DNA of 64,000 nucleotides from Pseudoalteromonas aurantia 208 (GCF_014858725.1 NZ_AQGV01000012.1:1736001-1800000); one strand, 5' to 3'; shown: positions 45,713 through 56,681, numbered from the stretch's first letter. Program-made: numbers and translations. The notes: generated by a model from the sequence alone, not told the origin.

Positions 45713-48355
45713 TCACTTCTTTTTCTTTTTAGTCACTTTTTGTTCGATCACCCACTTACCTTTATCAAGTGTCGCTTTCCAACCAGTGGCTTTGCCCTCA
45801 ACTTCAGTCATAACATATTGAGTTTTCGTTTTTCGAGAATAACGAATAACGGCCAAATTACCATCATCATCCTGCTCAGGTGCATCTGCCAAATAGTAAA
45901 ACTTTGGTGAGATCCGATCTCTAAAACGCTTAAGTTCAGCGACTTTAGGGGCTCTGGTTTCCCTAGATTTCGGGAATGTATGCGCTGCTAAAAAGATCCC
46001 CGATGCGCCATCTCGCAACACAAAGTAGGCTTCTGATTTTTCACATTCCAATTCAGGCAGGTGAACAGGATCCTCTTTTGGTGGCGCAGCTTCACCGCTT
46101 TTAAGCAATTTACGGGTGTTTTTACATTCCTCATTGGTACATCCAAAGTACTTACCAAAGCGGCCTGACTTTAATTGCATTTCTGATTCACATTTATCAC
46201 ACTCGATAACTGGACCGTCATAGCCTTTAATTTTAAAGGTACCCTGCTCAACAACCACACCGTCACATGCAGGATTATTACCACAAACGTGTATCTTGCG
46301 TGTTTCATCAATAAGATATGAATCCATCGCAGTTTCACAAACTGGGCAACGCTTCATTTGCATTAAGGTTTCGGTTTCAACATCTTCCACATCAGCTGCA
46401 ACGGCTTCATCACCAGACACCAAGTTCATCGTCGTTGTACAGCGTTCTTTTGGTGGTAAGTTATAACCTGTACAGCCTAAGAACACGCCTGTAGACGCAG
46501 TACGAATACCCATTTTTCTGCCACACGTTGGACAGTCTATATCAGTTTCAACCATGACATTTTGACGCATACCGCCTTCTGCTTCTTCACCACCAGCTGT
46601 TGTTAGCTGCTGAGAAAAGTTTGCATAAAACTTATCGAGGACTTGCGTCCAAACACGCTCGCCTTCTGCGATATCATCTAAACGACCTTCCATTTTCGCA
46701 GTAAAGTCAAAATTCATTAGATCATTAAAGTTTTCAACCAAACGGTCTGTCACTATCTCGCCCATTTTCTCAGCAAAGAAACGGCGATTCTCAACACGCA
46801 CATACCCTCTGTCTTGAATGGTTGAAATAATCGCGGCATAGGTTGAAGGGCGACCAATGCCGCGCTTTTCTAGCTCTTTTACTAAACTTGCTTCACTAAA
46901 ACGTGCCGGTGGCTTAGTAAAGTGCTGTTTCGGATCTAACGCGACTAAATTAATCTCATCGCCAACAGCAACGGCTGGTAATGATTGATCTTCTTCATTC
47001 TTTTTACGCACCGAAGGCTGAACCGCAGTCCAACCATCAAAGCGCATCACTCGGCCTTTGGCCTTCAATGTATAATCACCTGCGGCAACAGACATCGTGG
47101 TTAAATCATACTCTGCAGGCGTCATTTGACATGCCACAAACTGACGCCAAATGAGTTCATACAGTTTTTTGGCATCAGCATCAACGCCTTCAACATGGCC
47201 TGACAATACCGTCACGCTAGATGGACGTATCGCTTCGTGTGCTTCTTGTGCGTTGTCTTTCGCGCTATATTTAATCGGGTTAGCTGGTAAATACTTATCT
47301 CCAAACTGTTCCGTAATATACTCGCGACACATAGACACAGCATCATTCGACAGGTTTGTTGAGTCAGTACGCATATACGTAATATAACCGGCTTCATACA
47401 AACGCTGTGCTAGCATCATGGTTTTCTTTACGCCATATCCTAAACGCGTGCTGGCGGCTTGCTGCATTGTTGAAGTAATAAAAGGCGCACTTGGCTTACT
47501 TTTACTGGGCTTTTCTTCAACTTTAACAACTTTATAATCACTCTTCTCAAGCACAGTGACCGCAGCAGTCGTTTGCTGTTCATTCACAGGTTTAAATGCA
47601 CTACCTTGAAACTTGGTTACTTCCAATCGAATTGGTTGTGTACTGGCAGTTACATCTGCATGAATATCCCAAAACTCTTCAGGAATAAACGCTTTGATTT
47701 CGCGTTCACGCTCGACCAACAGCCTCACAGCAACAGATTGCACTCGTCCTGCCGATAACCCGCGCGCCACTTTTTGCCACAATAGTGGTGAGACCATAAA
47801 GCCAACAACACGGTCTAGAAAACGACGTGCTTGCTGTGCATAAACCATATCGGTATTTAACTGACCAGGTGCCTCAAACGCTTGCTGAATCGCATTCTTG
47901 GTAATTTCATTAAACACCACGCGTTTATATTTTTCAGGTTCACCACCGATAATTTGTTCGAGGTGCCATGCAATGGCTTCCCCTTCTCTATCCAAATCGG
48001 TTGCGAGATAGATATGGTCAGCGTCTTCAGCGAGTTTTTGTAACTCTTGGACTACCTTTTCTTTACCCGGCAGTACCTCATAATGAGGTTCCCAGCCTTT
48101 TTCTGGGTCAATTCCCATGCGTGCAACAAGATTCGCATAATCTTTGTTTTTTTTGTAAATGGCCTTTTCTTCTGGCGCCATTTTGCGCACTTCCGCAGGG
48201 CTTTTGGTGGCAACTCCTTTGGTTTTACCTGCACCTGACGTCGGCAAGTCCCGTACGTGACCGACACTCGACTTAACAATAAAGTCTTTACCTAAATATT
48301 TATTAATTGTTTTAGCCTTTGCGGGAGACTCTACAATTACTAACGATTTGCCCAT
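45713..48355 (-). CDS. topA: DNA topoisomerase I
   Basis: An 880-residue type IA topoisomerase that relaxes negative supercoils. It has the TOPRIM domain ([33 protein letters not shown]), the catalytic tyrosine in [18 protein letters not shown]-gate motifs ([20 protein letters not shown]), three C-terminal CXXC zinc-ribbon units ([27 protein letters not shown]) and a basic tail ending in five lysines. It stands alone. Confidence 0.97.
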   Translation of the reverse strand: MGKSLVIVESPAKAKTINKYLGKDFIVKSSVGHVRDLPTSGAGKTKGVATKSPAEVRKMAPEEKAIYKKNKDYANLVARMGIDPEKGWEPHYEVLPGKEKVVQELQKLAEDADHIYLATDLDREGEAIAWHLEQIIGGEPEKYKRVVFNEITKNAIQQAFEAPGQLNTDMVYAQQARRFLDRVVGFMVSPLLWQKVARGLSAGRVQSVAVRLLVEREREIKAFIPEEFWDIHADVTASTQPIRLEVTKFQGSAFKPVNEQQTTAAVTVLEKSDYKVVKVEEKPSKSKPSAPFITSTMQQAASTRLGYGVKKTMMLAQRLYEAGYITYMRTDSTNLSNDAVSMCREYITEQFGDKYLPANPIKYSAKDNAQEAHEAIRPSSVTVLSGHVEGVDADAKKLYELIWRQFVACQMTPAEYDLTTMSVAAGDYTLKAKGRVMRFDGWTAVQPSVRKKNEEDQSLPAVAVGDEINLVALDPKQHFTKPPARFSEASLVKELEKRGIGRPSTYAAIISTIQDRGYVRVENRRFFAEKMGEIVTDRLVENFNDLMNFDFTAKMEGRLDDIAEGERVWTQVLDKFYANFSQQLTTAGGEEAEGGMRQNVMVETDIDCPTCGRKMGIRTASTGVFLGCTGYNLPPKERCTTTMNLVSGDEAVAADVEDVETETLMQMKRCPVCETAMDSYLIDETRKIHVCGNNPACDGVVVEQGTFKIKGYDGPVIECDKCESEMQLKSGRFGKYFGCTNEECKNTRKLLKSGEAAPPKEDPVHLPELECEKSEAYFVLRDGASGIFLAAHTFPKSRETRAPKVAELKRFRDRISPKFYYLADAPEQDDDGNLAVIRYSRKTKTQYVMTEVEGKATGWKATLDKGKWVIEQKVTKKKKK

Positions 48356-48560
48356 AGCTGCCTATTTTTGACCGTTCTTGTCTACGTTTTTGCCCATCAC
48401 GGACGACTAATATTTATAGGTATATCTACAAACACCTATTGTTACAAGCTTTAAATACAATCTTTTAGCTGATCACTGATTAATTACACAACTTTTGTTG
48501 CAATTTTACTCAAAAACTATAAACCCTAAATTAAGCTGCGCAATATAAAGGAATAGATAC

Positions 48561-48591
48561 AAAAATGCCAACCTGACTGGTTGGCATTTTT
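48561..48591. terminator. terminator between topA and the Ig-like lipoprotein gene
   Basis: Stem AAAAATGCCAACC / GGTTGGCATTTTT (13 bp) with a 5-nt loop, 13 bp after the lipoprotein gene stop on the minus strand. Confidence 0.85.
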
Positions 48592-48603
48592 CTAAAGCGA
48601 CCG

Positions 48604-51600
48604 CTATCGATCATCCGTTATACTAATCGCTCTGGTAATTTTTGTTTCTGTATCACCATTTTTTATTAAAAACTCAATAGATAGTGCTCCATCAAACTTT
48701 TTATTCCCTTCTAATTCTCGAGTAAGGGTGACAACCGAAAACATAGTACGGTCAGAGTTCGTATTTGGGATTGTTTCCTGATGTGAATTCAAGCTTAACT
48801 CACCATTCGTTGCCGTAATCGTCACTTCTGTACCTGCCGGTAAAGGGTTACCAAACACATCAGAATAATGAATGTAAACAACAAATCCCGTTACACCTTC
48901 ATCGACTGTTACATCTGGGTCTGCGCTATTTGGGTCGTCAATTGTCGACGTCGATAAATCAATCGTATTAACATCGCAGAACCCTGAGTTATCAGAGTTT
49001 TCTATAGTCGCTTTCACTAAGCCGCTTCTCGTTGATGTTGGATCAAATGGCACAGATTGGCAATTTGCAGGAACATGAATTAAGTATGGTTCAACACCCG
49101 AAGCCGTTTTAGGAATAGAAAAACGAACATATGGTACGTCTCCTGACATAACCAGCTCAAGATTATCTCGTACTTCAATCAAATCACGCGTACACTCGTT
49201 TGCTGCTTGTGCAGCTTCCGAGCATAGCAAGCCATTATATTTGCCATCAGCAGCATCAAATACGCCATTGTTGTTCAAATCTCGCCAATCGTCATCATGC
49301 CCCCCATTTTTCGTTGTTGTAGGTGTACAAGGGCCTGTACCGTTACTGCTACAGTTTTCTTTATCAAACACGGAGTTCTCGTTTGTGTCTAAGAAAGCTT
49401 CGCTTAAATCAAATTCTTGACGGTACTCACCAATGTCAAATAAACCATTTCTGCGTGTAATACCATCGCTCGCCTCTTCGTCACGAAAGTTCTCCTGTCC
49501 TTTAGCAACCGCAAGTATACTGACACGCCCTCCCATCACCACACCATTGGGGTCGTTTTTGGCTCTAAGAATACGAGTCCAACATGGGGCTGCGGTACCA
49601 AAATAGAGATCACAGTTTATTTCACCCGTTTTTGGGTTAGTCGCACCGATGCGATTCCCCCATTTCGCATCAGTATATGGCCTATCGCCTTGGCTTCGCC
49701 ATTGCACCGTACACGATGCATTATCAGTGATACATTGAAAGGTATTTGTCCCATCAATGCTACCTATTGCCCCTTGCTCGGCTAGTACCGTTGCGGTTAC
49801 ACCATCAGCATTAAATTGATTAAACTGATCACCAAAGAATACCGTGATATTTGAAATAACATTATTGTGATTTAACGAGTTACTATTAAGAATATCCGCA
49901 CTTGCATCGAATGTATTCTGATCTGTAACACCAGAACTTAATATTATTTGGGAAGAAACACTGTAAACTTGCTTTGACAATGGATATAAATGCAATGTTC
50001 CTGTTGGACAAATCGCATCAGCTGGCGTATTTTTACAAAGTTCAACATCTTCTGCCCAACAAGAATAATCGTCAGTTGGAGCCGAAACTGCCAATATATC
50101 TAGATCAGTTTGTTGAATATAACAAGCACGTACTACCAAAGGCCCAGGCACAATACCAGACTTAACGGTGGTCTGCACTGAGCCCTCAGTGTTGGTATTA
50201 CTGGTTCTTTGCGTGAGCGTTGCCAAACCTTGATTATCCGATAATTTAAAATCAACTCGCGCTCTAGGTACAGCTAACGAGTCTTCATCAAGTAATGTAA
50301 ACTTTACTATAGACTGCGTTGGGATCCCCCCTTCGCCTGGCGGAAGGGCAATAAATTGCTCCGTGACACTTTCAAATTTAATGGCTTGCACTGGCGCTGA
50401 TAGCACAGGAATAACCGTACGTATGTTGAAATTTTTACCGCCAGTTTGTACGTTAACCGTGACATCGTCATTACCTTGGCACCCAACTGCGCGATAAGTA
50501 GAACTTGCAATACCGTTAGCAGATTTAACCATGGCATCTAATGTGGCTTGACCTGCTGTTGCACACGTCGATGAAAACTCCACATCAGTGGGAATGTTGT
50601 AAAGGCTGCCAGACTCGTCGCGCAACGTGACGCTTATAACGGTGCTGCCGCCTGCATTTAGCGAAACCACATTGCCATTTTCTATCGGCAAGCCGTTATC
50701 GATTGATAATTCCAGGTCAGCGATGCCCACTGAGAAATTAATGGTACTTTCGACATTGTCAGCTTGCGCTGACGTTACTTTTAAGGTGCCAGCACCACCT
50801 TCATTGCCTGGTTGCAGCTTTAACAAAGCTACACCAAAATTGTCTGTTAACGCATTGCCTGATGAAGGTAAGGTTGTTCCTAACCCTGTTTCTACATTTA
50901 CCAAACCGACCGCGACACCGTCGCCTGTTTGCGCGCTGGTTAAACGTATATATATATCTGCTAAATCATTAGATGAAATAGAGTTTACAACTTGACAACC
51001 CGATGCTGCATTTAACGGGTCAATCAAAACCTCATCACGGTTAGCATCCCAGTTAGCATTACACCCCGTTAATAATTTAACATCGAGTACAAATTTCGTA
51101 TCATCTTCAAGATTAGTGTCTCCAGATGAGAAAAACACATCCGACTTACTGATACTTTCATTGGTACTGGTATCTTGATAAGTGACCGTTACTCGACCAG
51201 CTCCTTTTGACTGACCACTGCCGAGTTCAAGTACTGCCAGACCCTGCTCATCTGTAATCGCTCGCTCCGTGCCATTTTTAATTTCACCTGTGAACTCTGT
51301 TGAAAATGATACAATTTGTCTCGCCAAAGCATTGCCGTCTTTTTGCAACGTCGCTCTAATAAACCCAGGGTTGTCTTGAGTTACAGGGTTGCCTTCAGTG
51401 AAAGGGAGATTCGCTTTATCCACCACTGAAACCGTTAACGTCACATCTCCTGACACGCCAGAATCCGTTCCGCCTCCGCCGCTTGAGTTAAAATCAAAAA
51501 AACCCGTGACCGTTTCATCTGCTGCAACAAACGATACAGTCACTCGCCCTGCACCTTCGATTGCCGTAGGCGCCAAAGTAATAACGGCCGCACCATTATG

Positions 51601-51903
51601 ATCGGTCAGTACAGTCCCAGAGGAGGGGGTCATGGTCGCAAACTGGTCTGTGGTAAAGGTGACCCTTACATCGGTTTGAATAATACCTTCTTTGGTTAAC
51701 ACTGCAGTCACGTCTAATGGCGCATCTACAGACACCCAGTTACTCTCCTCCTTGGTTTTACTGCTCTTCCCGCTAAGTGTAAATAGATATTCAGATGTGT
51801 CGCCATCACCACTATTATCATTCTTTTCAATTGAGCCACCACCACCGCAAGCAGTAAGCCACAAACTAAGCATCATAATGCTAAATACGCGCATTAAAGG
51901 CAT
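48604..51903 (-). CDS. giant Ig-like (BIG1/invasin-type) lipoprotein with calcium-loop region
   Basis: A 1099-residue lipoprotein: lipobox MLSLWLTACGGGG (Cys near residue 19), an acidic linker, then successive BIG1-type Ig-like domains (DAPLDVTAVLTKEGIIQTDV, RATLQKDGNALARQIVSFST and later repeats). A region near residues 840-890 has Asp/Asn-rich loops (LDTNENSVFDKENC, WRDLNNNGVFDAADGKYNG) of calcium-binding thrombospondin/dockerin type. The C-terminus ends with another Ig-like domain. Such proteins are surface adhesins or scaffold proteins. The first ATG at 51903 has GGAGAGG upstream. Stands alone between terminators. Confidence 0.88.
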   Translation of the reverse strand: MPLMRVFSIMMLSLWLTACGGGGSIEKNDNSGDGDTSEYLFTLSGKSSKTKEESNWVSVDAPLDVTAVLTKEGIIQTDVRVTFTTDQFATMTPSSGTVLTDHNGAAVITLAPTAIEGAGRVTVSFVAADETVTGFFDFNSSGGGGTDSGVSGDVTLTVSVVDKANLPFTEGNPVTQDNPGFIRATLQKDGNALARQIVSFSTEFTGEIKNGTERAITDEQGLAVLELGSGQSKGAGRVTVTYQDTSTNESISKSDVFFSSGDTNLEDDTKFVLDVKLLTGCNANWDANRDEVLIDPLNAASGCQVVNSISSNDLADIYIRLTSAQTGDGVAVGLVNVETGLGTTLPSSGNALTDNFGVALLKLQPGNEGGAGTLKVTSAQADNVESTINFSVGIADLELSIDNGLPIENGNVVSLNAGGSTVISVTLRDESGSLYNIPTDVEFSSTCATAGQATLDAMVKSANGIASSTYRAVGCQGNDDVTVNVQTGGKNFNIRTVIPVLSAPVQAIKFESVTEQFIALPPGEGGIPTQSIVKFTLLDEDSLAVPRARVDFKLSDNQGLATLTQRTSNTNTEGSVQTTVKSGIVPGPLVVRACYIQQTDLDILAVSAPTDDYSCWAEDVELCKNTPADAICPTGTLHLYPLSKQVYSVSSQIILSSGVTDQNTFDASADILNSNSLNHNNVISNITVFFGDQFNQFNADGVTATVLAEQGAIGSIDGTNTFQCITDNASCTVQWRSQGDRPYTDAKWGNRIGATNPKTGEINCDLYFGTAAPCWTRILRAKNDPNGVVMGGRVSILAVAKGQENFRDEEASDGITRRNGLFDIGEYRQEFDLSEAFLDTNENSVFDKENCSSNGTGPCTPTTTKNGGHDDDWRDLNNNGVFDAADGKYNGLLCSEAAQAANECTRDLIEVRDNLELVMSGDVPYVRFSIPKTASGVEPYLIHVPANCQSVPFDPTSTRSGLVKATIENSDNSGFCDVNTIDLSTSTIDDPNSADPDVTVDEGVTGFVVYIHYSDVFGNPLPAGTEVTITATNGELSLNSHQETIPNTNSDRTMFSVVTLTRELEGNKKFDGALSIEFLIKNGDTETKITRAISITDDR

Positions 51904-52069
51904 TAAACCCTCTCCCTAGCTAAGTTTAAAGTTGTAATTTTTTATCATACTACCTTAGAAAGGTTCAAAAAATCACAGTTTTTTATCAATAAATTGTCGA
52001 TTTATTTTGGCCTTGCGCGGTCAGCCTGTTAGGCTATGCTGATTTTCGATTACTTTAGTAACCTAAGTT

Positions 52070-53395
52070 ATGCAAATAAATAATAAAATGAGCTTAACCA
52101 CACGGATCATGATTGGTATGATCGCAGGTGTGGCTGTTGGTTTACTGCTTCAGGCCTTATTAGGCGACCAGAAGGAACTTTTTATTCCCCTCGGTCTATT
52201 TGATTTCCCCATAAAAAGTGTGTTTGTTGACGGCTTTTTCCATATTGGTGGACAAATCTTCATCGCCAGCTTAAAAATGCTCGTGGTTCCCCTCGTCTTC
52301 ATTTCTTTGGTTTGTGGCACATGCAGTTTAAGCGACCCTAAAAAGCTAGGTCGACTTGGAGGCAAGTCAATCGGGCTATATTTAATTACCACCGCAGTTG
52401 CGATCACGGTTACGATTAGCTTAGCGCTATTGGTGAGCCCTGGCGTTGGTCATGCTATTCCTACCAATGCTAGCTTTGACGCAAAGCAAGCGCCTACTTT
52501 GGTCGAAGTCATCATTAACATGTTTCCGACCAACCCAATTAATGCGATGGCTGAAGGTAACATGTTACAAGTCATTGTGTTTGCATTGCTATTTGGTATT
52601 TCCATGGCTTTAAGTGGCGAGGCGGGCAAACGTGTTAGTGCGGTATTTGATGATCTCAACACTGTGATTCTAAAACTTGTGACATTATTAATGAACTTAG
52701 CGCCATACGGTATTTTCTGCTTAATGGCTAAACTTTTCACAACCATAGACATAGACTTAATTTATGCTTTGGCTAAGTACTTCTTAGTGGTTGTTGCTGC
52801 ATTACTCATACATGGGTTTATCAACTACTCAATCATTCTAAAAGTCTTAACTGGGCTAAACCCAATTACGTTTTTGCGCAAAATGAAAGATGCTTGCCTA
52901 TTTGCATTTAGTACATCAAGCTCATCTGCAACCATGCCTATCACGCTTGAAACAGCAACCAAAAAGCTCGGTGCTCATAATTCTGTCGCATCCTTCACCG
53001 TTCCACTAGGTGCCACAATTAACATGGACGGTACTGCCATTATGCAAGGGGTCGCAACAGTATTTATCGCGCAAGTTTTTGCTGTCGATTTAACTCTAAG
53101 CGATTATCTAATGGTTATACTGACCGCAACATTGGCATCAGTCGGTACTGCTGGTGTCCCTGGTGTCGGTCTGATAATGCTTGCAATGGTACTCAATCAA
53201 GTTGGCTTGCCTGTAGAGGGAATTGCGATCATTATGGGGGTTGACCGCTTACTCGATATGACAAGAACAGCCGTGAATGTTACCGGTGATTGTATGGTGA
53301 CCTGTGTGGTTGCTAAGTCAGAGAAAGAGTTCGAAGTAGAGATATTTAACGACCCTAATGCAGCCAAAGCCTTGGAAGACTATAAGTCTCTTTAA
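52070..53395 (+). CDS. dicarboxylate/amino acid:cation symporter (GltP/DctA family)
   Basis: A 441-residue inner-membrane transporter with eight or more segments and the family re-entrant hairpins: LFAFSTSSSSATMPITLE (serine-rich motif) and GATINMDGTAIMQGVATVFI, plus GVPGVGLIMLAMVL. It takes up glutamate, aspartate or C4-dicarboxylates with H+ or Na+. It reads alone and converges on metC with a terminator between. Confidence 0.93.
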   Translation: MQINNKMSLTTRIMIGMIAGVAVGLLLQALLGDQKELFIPLGLFDFPIKSVFVDGFFHIGGQIFIASLKMLVVPLVFISLVCGTCSLSDPKKLGRLGGKSIGLYLITTAVAITVTISLALLVSPGVGHAIPTNASFDAKQAPTLVEVIINMFPTNPINAMAEGNMLQVIVFALLFGISMALSGEAGKRVSAVFDDLNTVILKLVTLLMNLAPYGIFCLMAKLFTTIDIDLIYALAKYFLVVVAALLIHGFINYSIILKVLTGLNPITFLRKMKDACLFAFSTSSSSATMPITLETATKKLGAHNSVASFTVPLGATINMDGTAIMQGVATVFIAQVFAVDLTLSDYLMVILTATLASVGTAGVPGVGLIMLAMVLNQVGLPVEGIAIIMGVDRLLDMTRTAVNVTGDCMVTCVVAKSEKEFEVEIFNDPNAAKALEDYKSL

Positions 53396-53425
53396 GCTAG
53401 CTCAATATCAACGAAACATTGAAAC

Positions 53426-53456
53426 AAAAAAAGCCGCTCATTTAGCGGCTTTTTTG
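53426..53456. terminator. bidirectional terminator between the symporter and metC genes
   Basis: Stem AAAAAGCCGCT / AGCGGCTTTTT with a short loop, flanked by A and T runs, between genes converging at 53395 and 53470. Confidence 0.88.
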
Positions 53457-53469
53457 TTTAGAAATATGT

Positions 53470-54639
53470 TTAACAGTTCGCGTCGTAAACGGTTAATGCC
53501 TTCTCAAGATCTGCAATTAAGTCCTCTACATCTTCTAAGCCAATATGCAAACGAATGATGGGACCCTCTTGCCAGCCTGTGGTCGAACGTAATGCCGCCA
53601 TGGATTTATTGGCCGTTACTAAACTTTCAAATCCACCCCACGAGAAACCCATTTTAAAGTGATGTAAGCAGTCTAAAAACGCATTAATGGCTTTTTGCGA
53701 GCCTTTTTTCATTACAAATGAGAACAATCCATTGCTACCTGAGAAGTCACGTTTAAAGAACTCATGGCCTGGACAGCTCTCTAATGCAGGGTGACGGACA
53801 TGATCTACCAAAGGATGTGCAACTAGCCAATTAGCCACTTGCAGTGCAGCCTTTTCATGTTGCGCCAGCCTAACTGGCATAGTGCGCAAGCCCCTCAAAG
53901 CCAAATACGCATCATCTGCCGATGTACATTGACCAAGTAAATAGGAGTGCTCCCTTAAAGTCGGCCAGTGTGCTTCATTGGCAACGGCCACGCCCATCAT
54001 GACATCAGAATGACCCACGATGTATTTAGTTGCAGCTTGAATGCTAATGTCTACTCCATGGTCTAGTGGCTTATAATGCCAACCGTTACCATAGGTATTA
54101 TCTAGCATCGTAATTAAATTATGTTGCTTAGCGACACTGACTAAACTTGGTACATCTTGAACCTCCATTGTAATTGAACCTGGCGACTCTAAAAACAACA
54201 CGCGCGTATTGGGCTGTATTAATGTTTCAATTTCCGCACCAATCATAGGATCATAGTAAGTCGTTGTAATACCTAACCCTAATAGAATTTTGTCACATAA
54301 ATCCCGGGTCGGCTCATATGCAGTATCAACCATCAATAGGTGATCGCCTGACTTCAAAAATGACAGTAACGACTGACTAATCGCTGCTGCACCTGACGGA
54401 TAAAGCGCACACCCTGCCGCATTTTCCAACTCCATAACCGCATCTTGCAACGCATAATGTGTATTCGTACCCCGTCGACCATAAAACAGCGTTCGATTTC
54501 CTCGGCCTTTAACCGCATCCTGTAGCTGCTCCACAGTATCAAACACCACGGTAGATGCACGTTGTACAACCGGATTGACAACCCCTTGTGTATACTGGCT
54601 CTTGCGACCAGAACTAATCAGTTTGGTATTTTTCTTCAT
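53470..54639 (-). CDS. metC: cystathionine beta-lyase
   Basis: A 389-residue PLP enzyme of the Cys/Met metabolism family. It has the family substrate loop FYGRRGTNTHYALQDAV, the PLP-binding lysine in ISIQAATKYIVGHSDVMMG, and GRRGTNTH at the position seen in MetC rather than MetB. It cleaves cystathionine to homocysteine, pyruvate and ammonia. The last 20 residues (IGLEDVEDLIADLEKAL) match the family end. It is followed at once by nudC on the same strand; a gap of 11 bp suggests co-transcription. Confidence 0.93.
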   Translation of the reverse strand: MKKNTKLISSGRKSQYTQGVVNPVVQRASTVVFDTVEQLQDAVKGRGNRTLFYGRRGTNTHYALQDAVMELENAAGCALYPSGAAAISQSLLSFLKSGDHLLMVDTAYEPTRDLCDKILLGLGITTTYYDPMIGAEIETLIQPNTRVLFLESPGSITMEVQDVPSLVSVAKQHNLITMLDNTYGNGWHYKPLDHGVDISIQAATKYIVGHSDVMMGVAVANEAHWPTLREHSYLLGQCTSADDAYLALRGLRTMPVRLAQHEKAALQVANWLVAHPLVDHVRHPALESCPGHEFFKRDFSGSNGLFSFVMKKGSQKAINAFLDCLHHFKMGFSWGGFESLVTANKSMAALRSTTGWQEGPIIRLHIGLEDVEDLIADLEKALTVYDANC

Positions 54640-54650
54640 ATATTAAACCT

Positions 54651-55610
54651 TTAAGATACTCGCCAATAATCGATAAGGTAGCGAGATATAGAGTCTTTAC
54701 GCGTTAACTTAAATCCGGGCCCGTCATCTCCCCACTCTGTAAATGCATCAAGTTCAGTGCGGGAAAACCATTGGGCATGTTCTAATTCGTCTTGCTCAAC
54801 CGCAATGTCTATCGTCGTTGCTTGAGCAATAAAACCCAGCATTAATGAGCTTGGAAATGGCCATGGCTGAGATGCTAAGTATTTGACATCATTAACATCA
54901 ATGTTGGCCTCTTCTTTCACTTCACGAATCACTGCTTGTTCTAATGTTTCAGCAGGATCAACAAAACCCGCGAGCGTTGAATATACGCCATCTGGCCATT
55001 GTGATTGCCGCCCGAGTAGGCACCGCTCGATACCATCATTGAAAGTATGCGTAACCAGCATGATCACCGCAGGATCTGTTCTTGGAAAAGTCATGTGCTT
55101 ACAATCTAAATTGCGACATTTACGCGCATGGCCAGCTTCAACACTGCGATTTTCTGTTCCGCATCTACCACAGAATTTATGGGTATTGTGCCAGTAGCAC
55201 AGTCCTTTCGCGAGTACTCCTACTGAACCCATCTTTGCTGTGAGCTTAGGACCAATTTGACGCATATCCACAAACTCACCGTTATCCGGTAATTCAATTG
55301 CATGTCTGTTTTTCTCATGAGTTATATCCAATGCGAAATAACTTTTCTCATCACTTACACCCAGAAAAATAGCATTATCTAGGTTTAATGCCCTAATTTG
55401 CTCAAACGACAATGTCAGCAATTCACATGCATGAGGATCCACTAGGTTTTTATCCTCATCTATTAACAACCAGCGGCTATCACTACGCATTTGCGCAATT
55501 ATCCAGTCGTTACTTTTACGCTCACTGGAAGCGCGATTCAAATGCATTTGTGTGTAATGTAGCACAATCTGTTCCCTGTATATTATTTTGCTCAAAACTA
55601 ACATAAGCAA
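54651..55610 (-). CDS. nudC: NADH pyrophosphatase / RNA decapping hydrolase
   Basis: A 319-residue Nudix hydrolase with the NudC zinc ribbon (KFCGRCGTENRSV, RKCRNLDCKHMTFPRTDP), a Nudix box (GFVDPAETLEQAVIREVKEE, then ANID with Asn replacing the usual Gly) and the NudC family signature SQPWPFPSSLML. It hydrolyses NAD(H) and removes NAD caps from RNA. The N-terminus is longer than in E. coli NudC (257 residues); the start may lie a little downstream, for example at the Met of TQMHLNRAS. Confidence 0.94.
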   Translation of the reverse strand: MLMLVLSKIIYREQIVLHYTQMHLNRASSERKSNDWIIAQMRSDSRWLLIDEDKNLVDPHACELLTLSFEQIRALNLDNAIFLGVSDEKSYFALDITHEKNRHAIELPDNGEFVDMRQIGPKLTAKMGSVGVLAKGLCYWHNTHKFCGRCGTENRSVEAGHARKCRNLDCKHMTFPRTDPAVIMLVTHTFNDGIERCLLGRQSQWPDGVYSTLAGFVDPAETLEQAVIREVKEEANIDVNDVKYLASQPWPFPSSLMLGFIAQATTIDIAVEQDELEHAQWFSRTELDAFTEWGDDGPGFKLTRKDSISRYLIDYWRVS

Positions 55611-55708
55611 AGATAAAGCAAAACCATTTCAACCCATTAACTATTAATCACCCCTCTATAAATAACTTGGTAATTAAAATTTTCTTCTACAAAGTCGAAG
55701 ATTCAAGC

Positions 55709-55731
55709 AAAAAAAAAGCCCTTTCGGGCTT
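55709..55731 (-). terminator. terminator after nagB
   Basis: Stem AAGCCC / GGGCTT with loop TTTC on the plus strand and a long T-run on the minus strand, 24 bp after the nagB stop. Confidence 0.85.
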
Positions 55732-55754
55732 AAGTTCTCATGTATCTCATTGTG

Positions 55755-56549
55755 CTATAACGAGGCAAGATATGCTTGCAGTTTTTGATTTTCGGCTTCT
55801 ATGTGCCGATAAAACTCAATGTCTTTGAGTTTGCTTGCCGCAGCTGTATCAATCACAATCACTGCATCTCTATGCATTTGTAGAGCTGAAGCCGGGCATG
55901 CTGCTGTAAGTGGCCCTTCAATCATGGCTTGAATCGCATCAGCTTTGTTATCACCTGTTGCTAATAGCACCACTTTTTTGGCATCTAAAATTGTCCCTAT
56001 ACCCATCGTAATCGATAGATGTGGCTGGTACTCATCTGCGCCAAAAAAACGCGCATTATCGTCAATTGTTGCTTTCGTAAGCGTTTTTACTCGTGTTCTT
56101 GAGGTTAAACCTGATGAAGGCTCATTAAAACCAATATGTCCGTTACGGCCAATACCCAATAATTGAATATCGATGCCGCCTTTCTGCGCTATTTTTTCTT
56201 CGTATTCATGACATGCCGAAATGGGATTTTTTGCATCTCCAGGAGGCACAAAGGTGTTCGCATTATCGATATCGATATGATCAAAAAGCTGGCTATTCAT
56301 AAAGTGACGATAACTCTGCAAATGACTACCATCAAGGCCTAAGTACTCATCTAAATTGAATGAGGTCACACCTTTAAAACTCATTTCACCTGCTTTATTT
56401 CGCTCAATTAGTGCCTGGTACAAAGCGACAGGTGTGGAGCCTGTTGCTAACCCCAATATGGAATTTGCATTTTTATTTAGTTGAGCGGTAAAAATATCTG
56501 CGCCATAGGCTGCAACTTCAGTCGCATCATTTAGAATAACAATTTGCAT
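55755..56549 (-). CDS. nagB: glucosamine-6-phosphate deaminase
   Basis: A 264-residue enzyme of the NagB-I (isomerase/deaminase) type. [18 protein letters not shown] and [19 protein letters not shown] bind the sugar phosphate; [15 protein letters not shown] holds the catalytic Asp/His/Glu region. It converts GlcN-6-P to fructose-6-P and ammonia, the last step of the nag pathway. The gene has its own NagR-like operator and promoter (56644-56681) and a structured leader (56569-56636). Confidence 0.96.
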   Translation of the reverse strand: MQIVILNDATEVAAYGADIFTAQLNKNANSILGLATGSTPVALYQALIERNKAGEMSFKGVTSFNLDEYLGLDGSHLQSYRHFMNSQLFDHIDIDNANTFVPPGDAKNPISACHEYEEKIAQKGGIDIQLLGIGRNGHIGFNEPSSGLTSRTRVKTLTKATIDDNARFFGADEYQPHLSITMGIGTILDAKKVVLLATGDNKADAIQAMIEGPLTAACPASALQMHRDAVIVIDTAAASKLKDIEFYRHIEAENQKLQAYLASL

Positions 56550-56568
56550 AGTTTGAGCTCGATTTGAG

Positions 56569-56636
56569 AATTAGGAAAAATGGGATCTGAACCTTACTTC
56601 GCGTGCAATCAAAGAAAGGTCAGATCAAACCTAATT
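56569..56636 (-). promoter_or_regulatory. nagB: structured 5' leader of nagB
   Basis: A 68-nt element from the predicted transcription start to 19 bp before the nagB ATG. Outer stem AATTAGG / CCTAATT (7 bp) encloses inner stem GATCTGACCTT / AAGGTTCAGATC (one bulged base), with a large loop. The end of the element lies close to the start codon, so it could control translation or stability. No known riboswitch is recognised. Confidence 0.5.
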
Positions 56637-56643
56637 GGGATAC

Positions 56644-56681
56644 ATACTATTAGGCTATTACCATTATGACAACGCTGTCAT
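56644..56681 (-). promoter_or_regulatory. nagB: nagB promoter with overlapping NagR-like operator
   Basis: On the minus strand TTGTCA (-35, 56667-56672) and TAGTAT (-10, 56644-56649) are 17 bp apart. The palindrome ATGACAACGCTGTCAT (56666-56681) covers the -35 box, so a repressor bound there would block RNA polymerase. It matches the NagR-type TGACA-N4-TGTCA sites of Alteromonadales. Confidence 0.75.

Noticed and set aside
54651..55610. NudC as inactive because the Nudix box has Asn at the usual Gly
   Set aside because: The catalytic Glu residues (REVKEE) and zinc ribbon are intact, and the Gly position tolerates change in NudC-like proteins.
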